Shown: positions 30,201-39,510, counted from the stretch's first letter. The stretch: 51,083 bases of DNA from Thermoplasmatales archaeon SW_10_69_26 (GCA_003009755.1 PXUB01000046.1:1-51083); one strand, 5' to 3'. A program made the numbers and translations. The notes: generated by a model from the sequence alone, not told the origin.

Positions 30201-32927
30201 ATGAGAAACGGTATACTGACTGGCCTCCTGGCCATCGGACTCTTGACAGGGAACCTGGCGCTCGTTGCCGGCTCCGCGTCGGCATCGAGCACGGACGAAG
30301 CCGTCGAGTTCGGGATGGGGCCCGGCTCGATCGAACCCCAACAGAACCACGGGGTTGCGCCTGACTACCAGACCATCTGGATCGGTCCATGGACCCTGGA
30401 ATCCGGTTGGGCAGGCGTGAACGACCAACTCGAGTACATGCAGTCCCAAGGTGTCACTCCCGTCATCCAGTTCTACTACTGGGGCGACGACATCTCCCCG
30501 AGCTGCTTCGAGAACGGCTGCTGGTCGGACCTCCACGACACGCACAAGTACAAGGAGGAGTGGCAGCAGCTCGCCAGGGAGCTCGTCGACAACCTCCACA
30601 AGACGATGGACGGCGACCGGGTCGTCATCCTGCTGGAGACCGAGTTCAACAAGAACGGGATGGAGGACTACGAGCCCTTCGACGAGGCGCTGGAATCGAA
30701 GGCCCACTACTTCCACGACGAGTACCCGGCCTCCGAGGTCGTGCTCTCGTTCGGGAACTGGAAGAGCTGGGCGTGGGACACCTACGACCGGTCCGCGGCG
30801 GCCTCCGACTACATCGGGATCCAGGGCCTGCGCGGATCGACCCAGGACTCGTGGGACTCCTACCACAGCCTGTACGAGGACACCCTCCACGGTGTCGAGA
30901 AGATGCAGGACATCTTCGGGCAGCCGATCTTCATCACCGACATCGGGCTCTCGAGCTACCCCGAGCCCGACTACCTCGATCCGCAGGCCAACGAGCTGCA
31001 GGACTTCTTCGACGGCATGAGCGAGCTCAAGGCCGCCGGCGTCGAGGCGATGGTGTACCGCGGCTGGCACGACAACCCGGACATGGACACGAACAACTAC
31101 TACGGCGAGGCCGAACGCCACTGGGGCATGGCCCACTCCGACGGCTGGGAGAAGCCGGCCGCCGACGTCTGGATCAACGGGGTCCAGGCCGAGCGCGACG
31201 GCTCGCCGGTCGGCAGCTTCGACGCGAGCGCCGAGGGTCGCACGGTCACCTTCGACGCCTCCGCCTCGAGCGACCCCGACGGCGACGACCTCACGTACAC
31301 CTGGGACTTCGGTGACGGCAACCGAGGCGACGGCGAGGTCGTCGAGCACACCTTCGACGAGGCCGGCACCTACGACGTTCACATGAGCGTCTCCGACGGG
31401 GACACCAAGGACACCGTGTACAAGTCCCTCTCCGTCGAGAACGCCGCCCCGTCGGCCACGTTCGAGGTGACCAGCAACGGGACCGAGGCCTACTTCGATG
31501 CCGACGAGTCCACCGACCCCGACGACAGCAACCTGACGTACACGTGGGACTTCGGCGACGGGGCCCGTGCCACCGGCATGCACGCCGAGCACGCGTTCAC
31601 CGAGGACGGAACCTACGACGTCCACATGAGCGTCTCCGACGGCAAGACCAAGGACGTCACCCACCAGCGCGTGTCCGTCGAGAACGGCGCGCCGACCGCG
31701 AAGCTCGAGCTCTCGACCGACGGTCGCGAGCTCACGGCCGACGCCTCCGGCTCGGCCGACCCCGAGGGTGAGGACCTCGAGTACCGGTGGGATCTCGGCG
31801 ACGGGACCCGAGCGACCGGTGCTCAGGTCGACCACACGTACGAGCGCGAGGGGACCTACACGCTCTACATGAGCGCCTACGATGACGACGACCGCGACAC
31901 GGTGAAGCGCGTCGTCGAGATCGACGACCCCAACAACACCGCGCCCGAGGCCACCTACGACGTGACGAAGGGCGGGCTCGATGTCTCCCTGGACGCCTCC
32001 GCGTCCTCGGACCCGGACGGGGACGACCTGACGTACACGTGGGACTTCGGCGACGGCGCCCGCGCGACGGGCCAGACCGTCGACCACACGTACGCCGAGC
32101 CCGGGACCTACAAGGTCCACATGAGCGTCGACGACGGACTGACGAAGACGACGACCAAGCAGACGATCACCGTCGGCGAGGCCAACGACGCGCCCGACGC
32201 CGCGTACAACGTGAACAAGAACGGCCTCAAGGTCCACGTCACCGGCTGGCCCTCCGAGGACCCCGACGGGGACGGGTTGAACCACGTCTGGGACTTCGGC
32301 GACGGCAACCGGGCCAGCGGGCAAAGCCTCGTCCACTACTTCGACGAGCCCGGGACCTACAAGGTCCACATGAGCGCGAGCGACGGCGAGTACAAGGACA
32401 CAACGAAGCAGACGATCACCGTCGGCGACGCGAACGAGGCCCCGACGGCGTCGTACGAGTACAACAAGGACGCGCTCGACGTCAGCTTCGACGCGACCGC
32501 CTCCGAGGACCCGAACGGCGACGGGCTGACGTACGTCTGGGACTTCGGCGACGGGACCCGCGCTCGCGGGGAAACCCCCGACCACACGTTCGACGAGCCC
32601 GGGACCTACAAGGTCCACATGAGCGTGAGCGACGGCGAGTACAAGGACACCACCATGCACGAGATCACGGTCGGTGAACCGTACTCGGCCGAGTTCGACC
32701 CCAAAAGCCAGGACAACGAGTGGTGGGTCGAGGTCGGCGTGAACGCGGACCCGAACCCGGCCAAGGTCGAGTTCCGAGCCGACGGCGGGGACTGGGTCAA
32801 GCTCGACAAGACCGACTGGGGCACCTGGGCCAAGAGCGTCCACGTCGAGCCCGGCAGCGAGGTCGAGTTCCGTGCGACCTCGACGGCTGGCGAGACCGAC
32901 ACCAGCCGCAGCTACACGTGGGGCTAG
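30201..32927 (+). CDS. Secreted glycoside-hydrolase-like protein with six PKD domains
   Basis: A 908-residue protein with signal peptide (ILTGLLAIGLLTGNLALVAG). Residues ~30-320 look like a (beta/alpha)8 hydrolase: IWIGPWTLESGW, VTPVIQFYYWGDD, VVILLETEFNKNG (candidate acid Glu), VVLSFGNWKSW, PIFITDIGLSSYPEPD (a nucleophile-like strand, Asp where Glu is common), AMVYRGWHDNPD. Six PKD repeats follow (~333-830), each with TYTWDFGDG and GTYDVHMSVSDG-type strands. A final ~80-residue module (NEWWVEVGVNADPNPAKVEF ... WGTWAKSVHVEPG) resembles starch/carbohydrate-binding beta modules. Start ATG 30201; a GTG at 30189 is also open. There is no C-terminal anchor. Likely role: extracellular glycan attachment or breakdown. 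Confidence 0.75.
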   Translation: MRNGILTGLLAIGLLTGNLALVAGSASASSTDEAVEFGMGPGSIEPQQNHGVAPDYQTIWIGPWTLESGWAGVNDQLEYMQSQGVTPVIQFYYWGDDISPSCFENGCWSDLHDTHKYKEEWQQLARELVDNLHKTMDGDRVVILLETEFNKNGMEDYEPFDEALESKAHYFHDEYPASEVVLSFGNWKSWAWDTYDRSAAASDYIGIQGLRGSTQDSWDSYHSLYEDTLHGVEKMQDIFGQPIFITDIGLSSYPEPDYLDPQANELQDFFDGMSELKAAGVEAMVYRGWHDNPDMDTNNYYGEAERHWGMAHSDGWEKPAADVWINGVQAERDGSPVGSFDASAEGRTVTFDASASSDPDGDDLTYTWDFGDGNRGDGEVVEHTFDEAGTYDVHMSVSDGDTKDTVYKSLSVENAAPSATFEVTSNGTEAYFDADESTDPDDSNLTYTWDFGDGARATGMHAEHAFTEDGTYDVHMSVSDGKTKDVTHQRVSVENGAPTAKLELSTDGRELTADASGSADPEGEDLEYRWDLGDGTRATGAQVDHTYEREGTYTLYMSAYDDDDRDTVKRVVEIDDPNNTAPEATYDVTKGGLDVSLDASASSDPDGDDLTYTWDFGDGARATGQTVDHTYAEPGTYKVHMSVDDGLTKTTTKQTITVGEANDAPDAAYNVNKNGLKVHVTGWPSEDPDGDGLNHVWDFGDGNRASGQSLVHYFDEPGTYKVHMSASDGEYKDTTKQTITVGDANEAPTASYEYNKDALDVSFDATASEDPNGDGLTYVWDFGDGTRARGETPDHTFDEPGTYKVHMSVSDGEYKDTTMHEITVGEPYSAEFDPKSQDNEWWVEVGVNADPNPAKVEFRADGGDWVKLDKTDWGTWAKSVHVEPGSEVEFRATSTAGETDTSRSYTWG

Positions 32928-32949
32928 CCGAGCTCGCCGCTCCGGTCAC

Positions 32950-34164
32950 CTAGGCCGGGCCCTTCGGGCCCGGTCCTCCCTTCTTCTGTTGTCTCCATCG
33001 ACGTCCAGCGGACCGCTTGGCGGTGGTTAGGCCAAGCGCGCTGAGGGTGAACGCGAGCGCGGCCAACGCGCCGGGCGTGGGTACCTCGGAGACGAGGCCG
33101 CCGGGGCTGGCGGGATCCGGCGGGTCCAGGCGCCCGATGGCGCCGCGCTCGGCGTAGTAGATCGAGCCCCCGTGAGCTTCGACGTCGAAGACGGAGGCCT
33201 CGCCGTCGTAGACGACGTTGTCGTTCCAGTCCCCGGTCTCGGGGTCCTGGGTCAACCGGTGGATCGTTCCCTCGTTGAACGAGCCCCAGTAGAGGTCGCC
33301 CTCGAGGACGGCGGCACCGGTCGGGGCGCTGGTGTCGTTGTCGTAGAAGACCCCGATCGGGTCGGTGTAGCTGGGGTCGGTGCAGGAGGCCTCGAGCGCG
33401 GTGTAGTTGGCCGCGTCGTAGCGGTGGTGGCCTTGGCACTCGGGCCAGCCGTAGTTGTGGCCGGCCTCGATCAGGTTCACCTCGTCGCGCTCCTCGTTGC
33501 TGTTCTCGGTCGCGAACAACCGATCGTTGGCCTCGTCGTAGGCGAGCCCGAACACGTTGCGGTGACCGACCGAGTACGAGTAGTTGGCGATCGTCTCGTC
33601 CGTCGGGGTCCCATTCGGGTGCATGTGGAGGATCGAGCCCAGCGGGTCCTCGGGTCGCTGGGCGCGCACGGGGTCCTGGTTGTCGCCGGTGGAGACGAAC
33701 AACCGACCCTCGTCGTCGAACACGATCCGGCCGCCGTTGTGGTTGACGTGGGCGGGCAGCGTCAACAGGCGCGTCCGCTCGCCGTCCTCGACGCGTTCGA
33801 GCACGTTCGTGCCGCCTTCGGGATCGTTCGGATCCTCGAGCGTGTAGAAGACGTAGAACATGCCGTTGTCGGCGACGTCGGGATCGAGCGCGAGACCGAC
33901 GAGGCCGCGCTCGGCGTGGGTGTGGATCGCCTCGGTCTCGAGCACGATCTCCTGTTCGCCGGTGTCGGGATCGTGGCGGACGACGTGGGATTCGCCGATC
34001 GCGTTCCACCACAGGTCACCCGCGGGAGCGATTGCGAGGTCGACGGGGGCGCCGAGGTCGTCCACGACCGTCTCGGCTTCGAAGCCCTCGTCGCTGGGCT
34101 GGGCGAGGCCGGCGGCGGCCAGGGCGAGCACGGCCAGGCCAGCGGGGAGGAGCAGGCGCCTCAT
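32950..34164 (-). CDS. Secreted sorbosone/glucose dehydrogenase-like beta-propeller (GSDH 1)
   Basis: A 404-residue protein with signal peptide (LLPAGLAVLALAAAGLAQPS). Beta-propeller motifs of the PQQ-dependent sugar dehydrogenase family are present: GLVGLALDP, VNHNGGRIVFDDEGRLFVST (catalytic-type His), YSVGHRNVFGLAYD (Arg-Asn), EVNLIEAGHNYGWPEC. The family oxidises sugars outside the membrane, though many archaeal members are unproven. The C terminus has VSEVPTPGALAALAFTLSAL, then a very basic tail. The last codons run through the terminator of the convergent PKD gene. The start (ATG 34164) overlaps the stop of GSDH 2 (ATGA). Confidence 0.8.
   Translation of the reverse strand: MRRLLLPAGLAVLALAAAGLAQPSDEGFEAETVVDDLGAPVDLAIAPAGDLWWNAIGESHVVRHDPDTGEQEIVLETEAIHTHAERGLVGLALDPDVADNGMFYVFYTLEDPNDPEGGTNVLERVEDGERTRLLTLPAHVNHNGGRIVFDDEGRLFVSTGDNQDPVRAQRPEDPLGSILHMHPNGTPTDETIANYSYSVGHRNVFGLAYDEANDRLFATENSNEERDEVNLIEAGHNYGWPECQGHHRYDAANYTALEASCTDPSYTDPIGVFYDNDTSAPTGAAVLEGDLYWGSFNEGTIHRLTQDPETGDWNDNVVYDGEASVFDVEAHGGSIYYAERGAIGRLDPPDPASPGGLVSEVPTPGALAALAFTLSALGLTTAKRSAGRRWRQQKKGGPGPKGPA
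32955..32992 (+). terminator. Terminator of the PKD gene, inside the GSDH 1 3' end
   Basis: CCGGGCCC (32955-32962), TTC, GGGCCCGG (32966-32973) followed by TCCTCCCTTCTTCTGTTG. The same bases encode the last residues of the convergent GSDH 1 (GGPGPKGPA). Confidence 0.65.
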
Positions 34165-35441
34165 CGTCGAGCCTCGGGGCGTGTGGCGAGCGCGAGGGCT
34201 GCGAGAACGGGCACGAGCCCGCTCGCGGCGGGGATCTCGGAGACGGCTCCCGAGCCGGTCGGATCGGTCGCCTTCGCGCTGTCGTGGACGGGCACGTGCT
34301 CGCCGTCGGTCCGGCCGAGATCGAGGCGGACGACTTGGGTCCAGTTCGTGTAGTAGAGGGCGCCCTCGTGGGCTTCGACGTCGTGGATGCGGTCGTCGGT
34401 CTCGTGCACGACGCGGTCCCGCCATTCGCCGCTGTCGGCCCTGGTCATGCGGTGGATCTCGCCTTGGTTCCAGGCCGCCCAGTACAGGTCGCCGTCGAAC
34501 ATCGTGGCCCCGGTGGGGGCGGCGGTGTAGTTGGCGTAGAACTCGCCGATCGGGTCGGTGTAGTCGGGATCCTCGCAGGGCTCGTCGGTGGGTTCGCCGC
34601 GCTGGACGTCGTAGGCCTTGGTGCCCTGGCAGTCGGGCCAGCCGTAGTTGTGGCCGGCCTCGATCAGGTTCACCTCGTCGCGTTCGAGGTCGTTGTTCTC
34701 AGTGGCGAACAAGCGGTCGGTCTCCGCGTCGTAGGCGAGCCCGTACACGTTGCGGTGCCCGATCGAGTACACCGGGCCCTCGATCGTGTCGTTGGCGGGG
34801 GTGCCGTCGGGGTCGAGGTGGAGGATCTTGCCGAGCAGGGAGCCGGTGTCCTGGGCGGGGTGGCGCTCGGTGTTGTCGCCGGTGGAGACGAACAACCGAC
34901 CCTCGTCGTCGACCGTGATGCGGCCGCCGTTGTGCCGCTGGTGGGCGGGGATCTCGAGCAAGCGGGTCTGTTGACCGTCCTCGACGCGAGCCAGGTGATT
35001 GGTGCCGCCGGCGGGGTCCTCGGGATCCTCGACGGTGTAGTAAACGTAGAAGACGCCGTTGTCGGTCACCTCGGGGTCGAGCGCGAGGCCGACGAGGCCG
35101 CGCTCGACGGGGTCCTCGATCGGGTCGGTGTGGAAGGTGGTCTCGATCGTCTCGCCGTCGTAGCGGCGGACGTCGCCGCTGTAGAACTCGTTCCACCACA
35201 ACGCTCCGTCGGGCGCGATCGCCAGGTCGACGGGGCCCTCGAGGTCGTCGAGGACGACGGTCTCCTCGGCGGTCCGCCAGCCGGTTGGGCTCTCGGCGTG
35301 GAGGGCGGGGGCCGCGAGCACGACCAGACCAAGGCCGAGCAGAGCGGCCAGCAGGCGTCGCGAGGGGAGGGGCAGACAGGCGGGCACGGGCGACACCCCG
35401 CCACGACGGCGGGCCTGCCACATCAGTCCGCGGCCGGACAT
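34161..35441 (-). CDS. Secreted sorbosone/glucose dehydrogenase-like beta-propeller (GSDH 2)
   Basis: A 426-residue paralogue of GSDH 1: GLVGLALDPEVTDNG, QRHNGGRITVDDEGRLFVST, YSIGHRNVYGLAYDAETDRL, EVNLIEAGHNYGWPDC. The signal is RLLAALLGLGLVVLAAPALH after a long basic N-terminus; ATG 35423 is an alternative start. The end is GAVSEIPAASGLVPVLAALA, then basic residues: the same sorting-like tail. Alignment by eye with GSDH 1 shows duplication with matching Cys pair (PDCQG/DEPCEDPDYTDPIG). It starts 10 bases after the lipoprotein stop. Whether PQQ is bound is not shown. Confidence 0.8.
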   Translation of the reverse strand: MSGRGLMWQARRRGGVSPVPACLPLPSRRLLAALLGLGLVVLAAPALHAESPTGWRTAEETVVLDDLEGPVDLAIAPDGALWWNEFYSGDVRRYDGETIETTFHTDPIEDPVERGLVGLALDPEVTDNGVFYVYYTVEDPEDPAGGTNHLARVEDGQQTRLLEIPAHQRHNGGRITVDDEGRLFVSTGDNTERHPAQDTGSLLGKILHLDPDGTPANDTIEGPVYSIGHRNVYGLAYDAETDRLFATENNDLERDEVNLIEAGHNYGWPDCQGTKAYDVQRGEPTDEPCEDPDYTDPIGEFYANYTAAPTGATMFDGDLYWAAWNQGEIHRMTRADSGEWRDRVVHETDDRIHDVEAHEGALYYTNWTQVVRLDLGRTDGEHVPVHDSAKATDPTGSGAVSEIPAASGLVPVLAALALATRPEARR

Positions 35442-35451
35442 CTTGGCGGGG

Positions 35452-36969
35452 CTAGTCTTCGATCGGTTGCACCTGCCGGGGCGCCGGCAACGTCGCGTTC
35501 AACGGGACGGCGAGATCGTGGACGAGCAGGGCTCCGCGTTCCAGGCTCTCGTCGGCCGGTCGCACCGGTGTGATCAGCTCCACCGTGTCGTCGCCGTCGA
35601 CGTCGACGGGGTGGGGAGCGCGCAGCATCTTCCAGGGATGCAGGGAGAGGAACCCCTCGGCGCGGCCGTCCTCGGTGGACAGGCGCCAGACGCCGTCGTT
35701 GCCGTCGACGGGCGCGTTGAGCAAAAGCTCCTGGTCGGGGTCCGGGTCGAAGTCGCCGAGCACGATGTTCTGGTTGGACCACCAGGTGTCGATCTCGCGC
35801 ATCCAGACGTCGTCGCCGGTTGCGTCCAGGCGGAAGACGTGGGCGGGACCCAGGCGTTCCCAGTTGCCGGGGCGGTGCCCGATCGTGTTCCAGTCCATGC
35901 CGAAGATGTCGGGGGAGCCGTCGTCGTCGACGTCGTCGACGACGAGGCGCGTGTAGCTCATCGGGTTCGCCCACGCCGGTTCGCGCAGCCACACGAGCTC
36001 GGAGGAGCCGTTGGTACGGTCGCCGTGGATCGCGAAGATGCCCATGCGGTTGCGGTCGTACTGGCCTTCGACGTCGTGGGTTGCGTTCCGGGCGGTGAAC
36101 AGGATCTCCTTGGGCTCCTCGCCGTCGAGGTCGGCCACGGTGGGGGCCACCGTGACCGAGGCCGGGTCCATGTGCTCGGCCGCATCGAAGGTCCAAAGCG
36201 GGTTCCCGCTGGCGGCGTCGAACACGGTGATGAGGCCGGCGTCGGAGGCGAAGACCGCCTCCACGGAGCCCTCCCCGGCGAGGTCGGTGGCCACGGGTTC
36301 GGCGTTGCCGGCGCCCCAGCAGTGGTTCCACATCGTCGAGCCGTCGGTGTCGAGCCCGTAGATGCCCTGCTCTTCGGTCTGGACGAGGATCTCGAGCGTG
36401 TCGTCGCCGTCGAGGTCAGCCAACACGGGGCCCGCGTCCATGCTCGGGCTGTCGTTGCAGTTGGTCAGGCGGTTCTCCCACCGCTTGTCGAAGGCGATCT
36501 CGTCCTCGCCGCCGGCGTCGGGGTTGACCTGCCAGGCGGAGACGTAGCCGGCGTGGTTGGTGACGACGACGGTCGGCGGCTGACCGGGCTCCATCACCGC
36601 GGCCGCGGGAGAGTTGAGGATGCGTTGGATGTGCCAGGCCGGCGGGTAGTGGGGCGACAGCGTGGCCAGCTCCGTGCCGGACTGGGGATCGTAGATGTGG
36701 ACGTCGGCGTCGTTGCTGTGCGCGATGACCTCCTGGATCCCGTCGTCGTCGAGGTCGTAGGTCTCCGGGTCGTTGTCGAACGGGCCCGGCCAGTCGTCGG
36801 CCCCGGACGTGTCGGGATCGCCCAACGTCGCGGTGAGGCCGGGACCGCTGTCGCCGTCCTCGGTCCAGTTGGAGGCCTGGTCGCTGGCGGTGTCCGAGGA
36901 CAGAAGGCACCCGCCCATCGGGGCCGACAACATCACCACGCCGATGAGGAGGGCGCGAGCGCGGGTCAC
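35452..36969 (-). CDS. Lipoprotein with FG-GAP/VCBS-like beta-propeller repeats
   Basis: A 505-residue protein from GTG 36969, overlapping the GT2 stop (GTGA). The N-terminus is a lipoprotein signal (LIGVVMLSAPMGGCLLSS; lipidated Cys21). The body has repeated D-x-D-x-D-G-x-x-E strands: DLDDDGIQEVIAHSND, LADLDGDDTLEILVQTEE, ADLDGEEPKEILFTA, VDDVDDDGSPDIFG, VDVDGDDTVELITP. These form calcium-binding FG-GAP-like blades (integrin-type propeller) on the cell surface. It has no catalytic motif. Its place between a GT2 and two dehydrogenase-like propellers suggests a scaffold or glycan-binding partner. Confidence 0.8.
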   Translation of the reverse strand: MTRARALLIGVVMLSAPMGGCLLSSDTASDQASNWTEDGDSGPGLTATLGDPDTSGADDWPGPFDNDPETYDLDDDGIQEVIAHSNDADVHIYDPQSGTELATLSPHYPPAWHIQRILNSPAAAVMEPGQPPTVVVTNHAGYVSAWQVNPDAGGEDEIAFDKRWENRLTNCNDSPSMDAGPVLADLDGDDTLEILVQTEEQGIYGLDTDGSTMWNHCWGAGNAEPVATDLAGEGSVEAVFASDAGLITVFDAASGNPLWTFDAAEHMDPASVTVAPTVADLDGEEPKEILFTARNATHDVEGQYDRNRMGIFAIHGDRTNGSSELVWLREPAWANPMSYTRLVVDDVDDDGSPDIFGMDWNTIGHRPGNWERLGPAHVFRLDATGDDVWMREIDTWWSNQNIVLGDFDPDPDQELLLNAPVDGNDGVWRLSTEDGRAEGFLSLHPWKMLRAPHPVDVDGDDTVELITPVRPADESLERGALLVHDLAVPLNATLPAPRQVQPIED

Positions 36970-37742
36970 TCGCCCATCTCCGGGGCCGAGGGGTAGCTGT
37001 TGGGCGTGGGCCGTTCGACCGGTTGCTCGCGGTCGAGGGGCACGAACCGGGATCGCACCAGCCACCAGACGATGCGGACCGCGTCGAAGAGGCTGAGCTT
37101 CGAGGAGCCGCGGCGCGGCAGGTAGTCGATCGGCACGTGTTCGATGTCGAGGCCGAAGCGGCTGGCGAGGGCGAACATCTCGGCCTCGAGCTCGAACCGG
37201 TAGCTTTGCAGCGGCAGCGCGTGCAGCGCCTCGCTGCGGAAGCTCCACATGCCCGTGCACAGGTCCGGGCACCGTTGCTGGTAGAGGCCACTGGCGAGCA
37301 TCGACAGGGTGGCGTTGCCGAAGCGATGGAGGCTGGACATGGCGCCTTCCTGCGGGTGGCGGCTGCCCATGACGACGTCGGCCTCCCCCCAGGCCAGGGG
37401 GGCCAGGATGCGGGGGATCGCCTCGGGCGGGTAGGTGCCGTCGGCGTCCAGCATGACGACGTAGTCGCCGTCGAAGAGGTGGCGGGCGTTGATCAGCGCC
37501 TGCGCCTTGCCGGGGTGGCGGTCGAAGACGACGGTGGCGCCGCCGTGCTTGTACACGATGTCGCGGGTCTGGTCCTCGCTGTGCCCGTCGAGCACCATCG
37601 TCTCGACGTCGAAGCCGAGCGTCTCCAGCGTCTCGTAGGGGATCGAGCGAAGCGTGGGCCCGATGGCCTTCTCCTCGTTGCGGGCGGGCAGCACGATCGT
37701 GACGAGCCCTGTCTCGGGCTTGGTCCCGCGGTGGGCGCTCAT
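36966..37742 (-). CDS. GT2-family glycosyltransferase, dolichol-phosphate sugar synthase-like
   Basis: A 258-residue GT-A enzyme: VTIVLPARNEEKAIGPTL, VETMVLDGHSEDQT, YVVMLDADGTYPPEAI (DxD), VVMGSRHP, and the family's C-terminal R-x-G-S-S-K-L segment (LPRRGSSKLSLFDA). These features match dolichyl-phosphate mannose/glucose synthases, which make lipid-linked sugar donors for GT-C enzymes. The gene lies directly after a GT-C enzyme (ATGA overlap), supporting donor supply to it. No C-terminal membrane helices are present. Confidence 0.85.
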   Translation of the reverse strand: MSAHRGTKPETGLVTIVLPARNEEKAIGPTLRSIPYETLETLGFDVETMVLDGHSEDQTRDIVYKHGGATVVFDRHPGKAQALINARHLFDGDYVVMLDADGTYPPEAIPRILAPLAWGEADVVMGSRHPQEGAMSSLHRFGNATLSMLASGLYQQRCPDLCTGMWSFRSEALHALPLQSYRFELEAEMFALASRFGLDIEHVPIDYLPRRGSSKLSLFDAVRIVWWLVRSRFVPLDREQPVERPTPNSYPSAPEMGE

Positions 37743-39490
37743 CCCTGCACCCCCGTGAGCTCGTGAAGCACGACGCGGTGGCGGGGGCTGATCTCCTCCG
37801 AGCACCAGCTGTCGACGACGCGCCAGTCCTCGCTCTCGAGGAACGAGGCGTCGGCGTCGGGGTGCTCGTTGCGCAGATGGCGGTCCTCGACGACGTACAG
37901 GGGCTGGCCCTCCTCGCGGGCCAACGTCATCGCATCCTTGCGTTCGCGCTCGTCGACCCAGAACGTTTCCTTGTACCACACGCGGTCGGGGTTCTCGGTG
38001 ACGGCGGAGAGCACGATCGCGGGCCGCCAGTCGCCGCCGACGACGACGGCGTCGGGATCCTGCTCGGCGACCTCGGAGACGTCGTGCATGGCCTCCATCT
38101 CGCAGGGCTCGTACAGGCGGTACCAGCCGTCGGCGTAGTGGCTGGGCGTGCCGGCGAAGACGGCCCCGCCGAGGCTGCCGGCGACGAGCAGGACGGGCGC
38201 CATCGCGACGACGGGGCGCTCGAGCGCGCCTTGCACCGGCGAGGGCTTGGCAACGTGGTCCTCCCAGGCGACGCGGGCCCATCGGGCGAAGTGGCCGCCG
38301 GCGACGCCGACGAGCAGGACCAAGCCCATGCCGAGGTAGACGACGGTGCGGTGGGGCCAGTAGGGGCTGCCCAGCGGGTTGTACATCACCAGCGGGTAGG
38401 TGGCGGTCGCGATCGCGCCGGCCAGGTAGGCCAACCGGCCAGCCATGAACGGCAACAGGACGAAGGCGAGCGCGGCCAGGCCCAGCAGCGGCCAGCCGAG
38501 CATGCGCGGGGGATCGACCAGCAGCGGGAGGCCGCCGGCGAGGGCGGGCCAGGTGACGCCGACGAGGGCGAGCGCGAGCACGAGGCTGACGCCCGCGCGC
38601 AGCCACACCGGTCGCGGCCCGGCGTCGCGTTCGGGCAGCCAGCGCTCGAGGTTGTCGGACTGCACGACGAGGAACACCGCCGGCAGGAAGCTGAGCACGA
38701 GGACGAGCGGGGCGATCATCGTGAACAGGTTCCCGTAGGGCAGGATGCCGCCGAACCCGGGGCCACAGAAGCCGGCGCAGGTGGACAACACCAAGCCCAA
38801 GCTGCCGCCGACGACGGCGAGCGCGGCCGCGAACCCTGGGGAGGATAGCCGCGGCGAGCGCGTGGTCGGCCAGGGGAGCACCAGGGCGAACACCGCGAAC
38901 ACGACGCCGGTCAGCGCCAGCAGGCCGTACAGCCACGGGTGGGCGAACACGAGGAACACGGCCAACGGGGCCGCGATGCCGACCCAGGCCAGCTTGCCCT
39001 CCAACACCTCCAGCAAGGCGAAGAACAGGAACGGGAGCAGCGCCAGGTCGACGGCCGTGGGGGCCATCATCGTGGTGCGGTGGATCAGCTCGGGCGCCAG
39101 CGCCATCGCGAGCGTGCCGACGAACGCTGCCACGCGGCCGGCGTGCTTCCACAAGAGGACCGCCGTGCCGATCATAGCCAGGGCACCGAGCAGGACCGGC
39201 GAGAACCGGACGAGCTGGTACAGGTCGACCCCGGTGAAGGTCCACAACGCGGCCACGAGGGCGTGCATGCCCGGTGGGTAGAGGCCGCCGGGTGGGTTCA
39301 GCGGGTCCAGGGTCCCGGTGAGCAGGTGCTCCTTGACGAGCACCATATGGGTGAAGGGATCCTCGGCGGGCAACACGGGGGTGGACAGCGGGTCGCTGAG
39401 GCGGAGCAAGGCTCCCAGGGCGATCGCGAGGGCCACCGGGACGGCGCCGATGAGGTGGGCTGGGTCAAGGTTACGAAGCGCCCCTTTCAT
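37739..39490 (-). CDS. Multi-spanning GT-C glycosyltransferase-like protein
   Basis: A 583-residue membrane protein with about 12 hydrophobic segments and a soluble C-terminal domain of ~150 residues. Near the N-terminus, LPAEDPFTHMVLVKEHLLTG sits where STT3/AglB and PMT-type enzymes carry their catalytic acidic motif (D-x-Y/F-x-H), and GGLYPPGMHALVAALW resembles the following luminal loop. The C-terminal domain contains VVVGGDWRPAIVLSA. It lacks an obvious WWDYG motif, so it is not a classical oligosaccharyltransferase. ATG 39490 is about 26 bp past the centre of a TATA-like CCTTTAGCCG: leaderless. It heads a five-gene operon. Confidence 0.75.
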   Translation of the reverse strand: MKGALRNLDPAHLIGAVPVALAIALGALLRLSDPLSTPVLPAEDPFTHMVLVKEHLLTGTLDPLNPPGGLYPPGMHALVAALWTFTGVDLYQLVRFSPVLLGALAMIGTAVLLWKHAGRVAAFVGTLAMALAPELIHRTTMMAPTAVDLALLPFLFFALLEVLEGKLAWVGIAAPLAVFLVFAHPWLYGLLALTGVVFAVFALVLPWPTTRSPRLSSPGFAAALAVVGGSLGLVLSTCAGFCGPGFGGILPYGNLFTMIAPLVLVLSFLPAVFLVVQSDNLERWLPERDAGPRPVWLRAGVSLVLALALVGVTWPALAGGLPLLVDPPRMLGWPLLGLAALAFVLLPFMAGRLAYLAGAIATATYPLVMYNPLGSPYWPHRTVVYLGMGLVLLVGVAGGHFARWARVAWEDHVAKPSPVQGALERPVVAMAPVLLVAGSLGGAVFAGTPSHYADGWYRLYEPCEMEAMHDVSEVAEQDPDAVVVGGDWRPAIVLSAVTENPDRVWYKETFWVDERERKDAMTLAREEGQPLYVVEDRHLRNEHPDADASFLESEDWRVVDSWCSEEISPRHRVVLHELTGVQG

Positions 39491-39510
39491 GGCCGTGGTT
39501 CTATCGCGGA

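Noticed and set aside
31240-32680. Regularly spaced DNA repeats that could suggest a CRISPR or tandem array
   Set aside because: They are PKD-domain codons of one reading frame, about 80 residues apart and diverged at the DNA level.
30147-32843. An 898-codon minus-strand frame over the PKD gene
   Set aside because: It mirrors the periodic PKD codons and contains no domain; the plus strand has six PKD domains.
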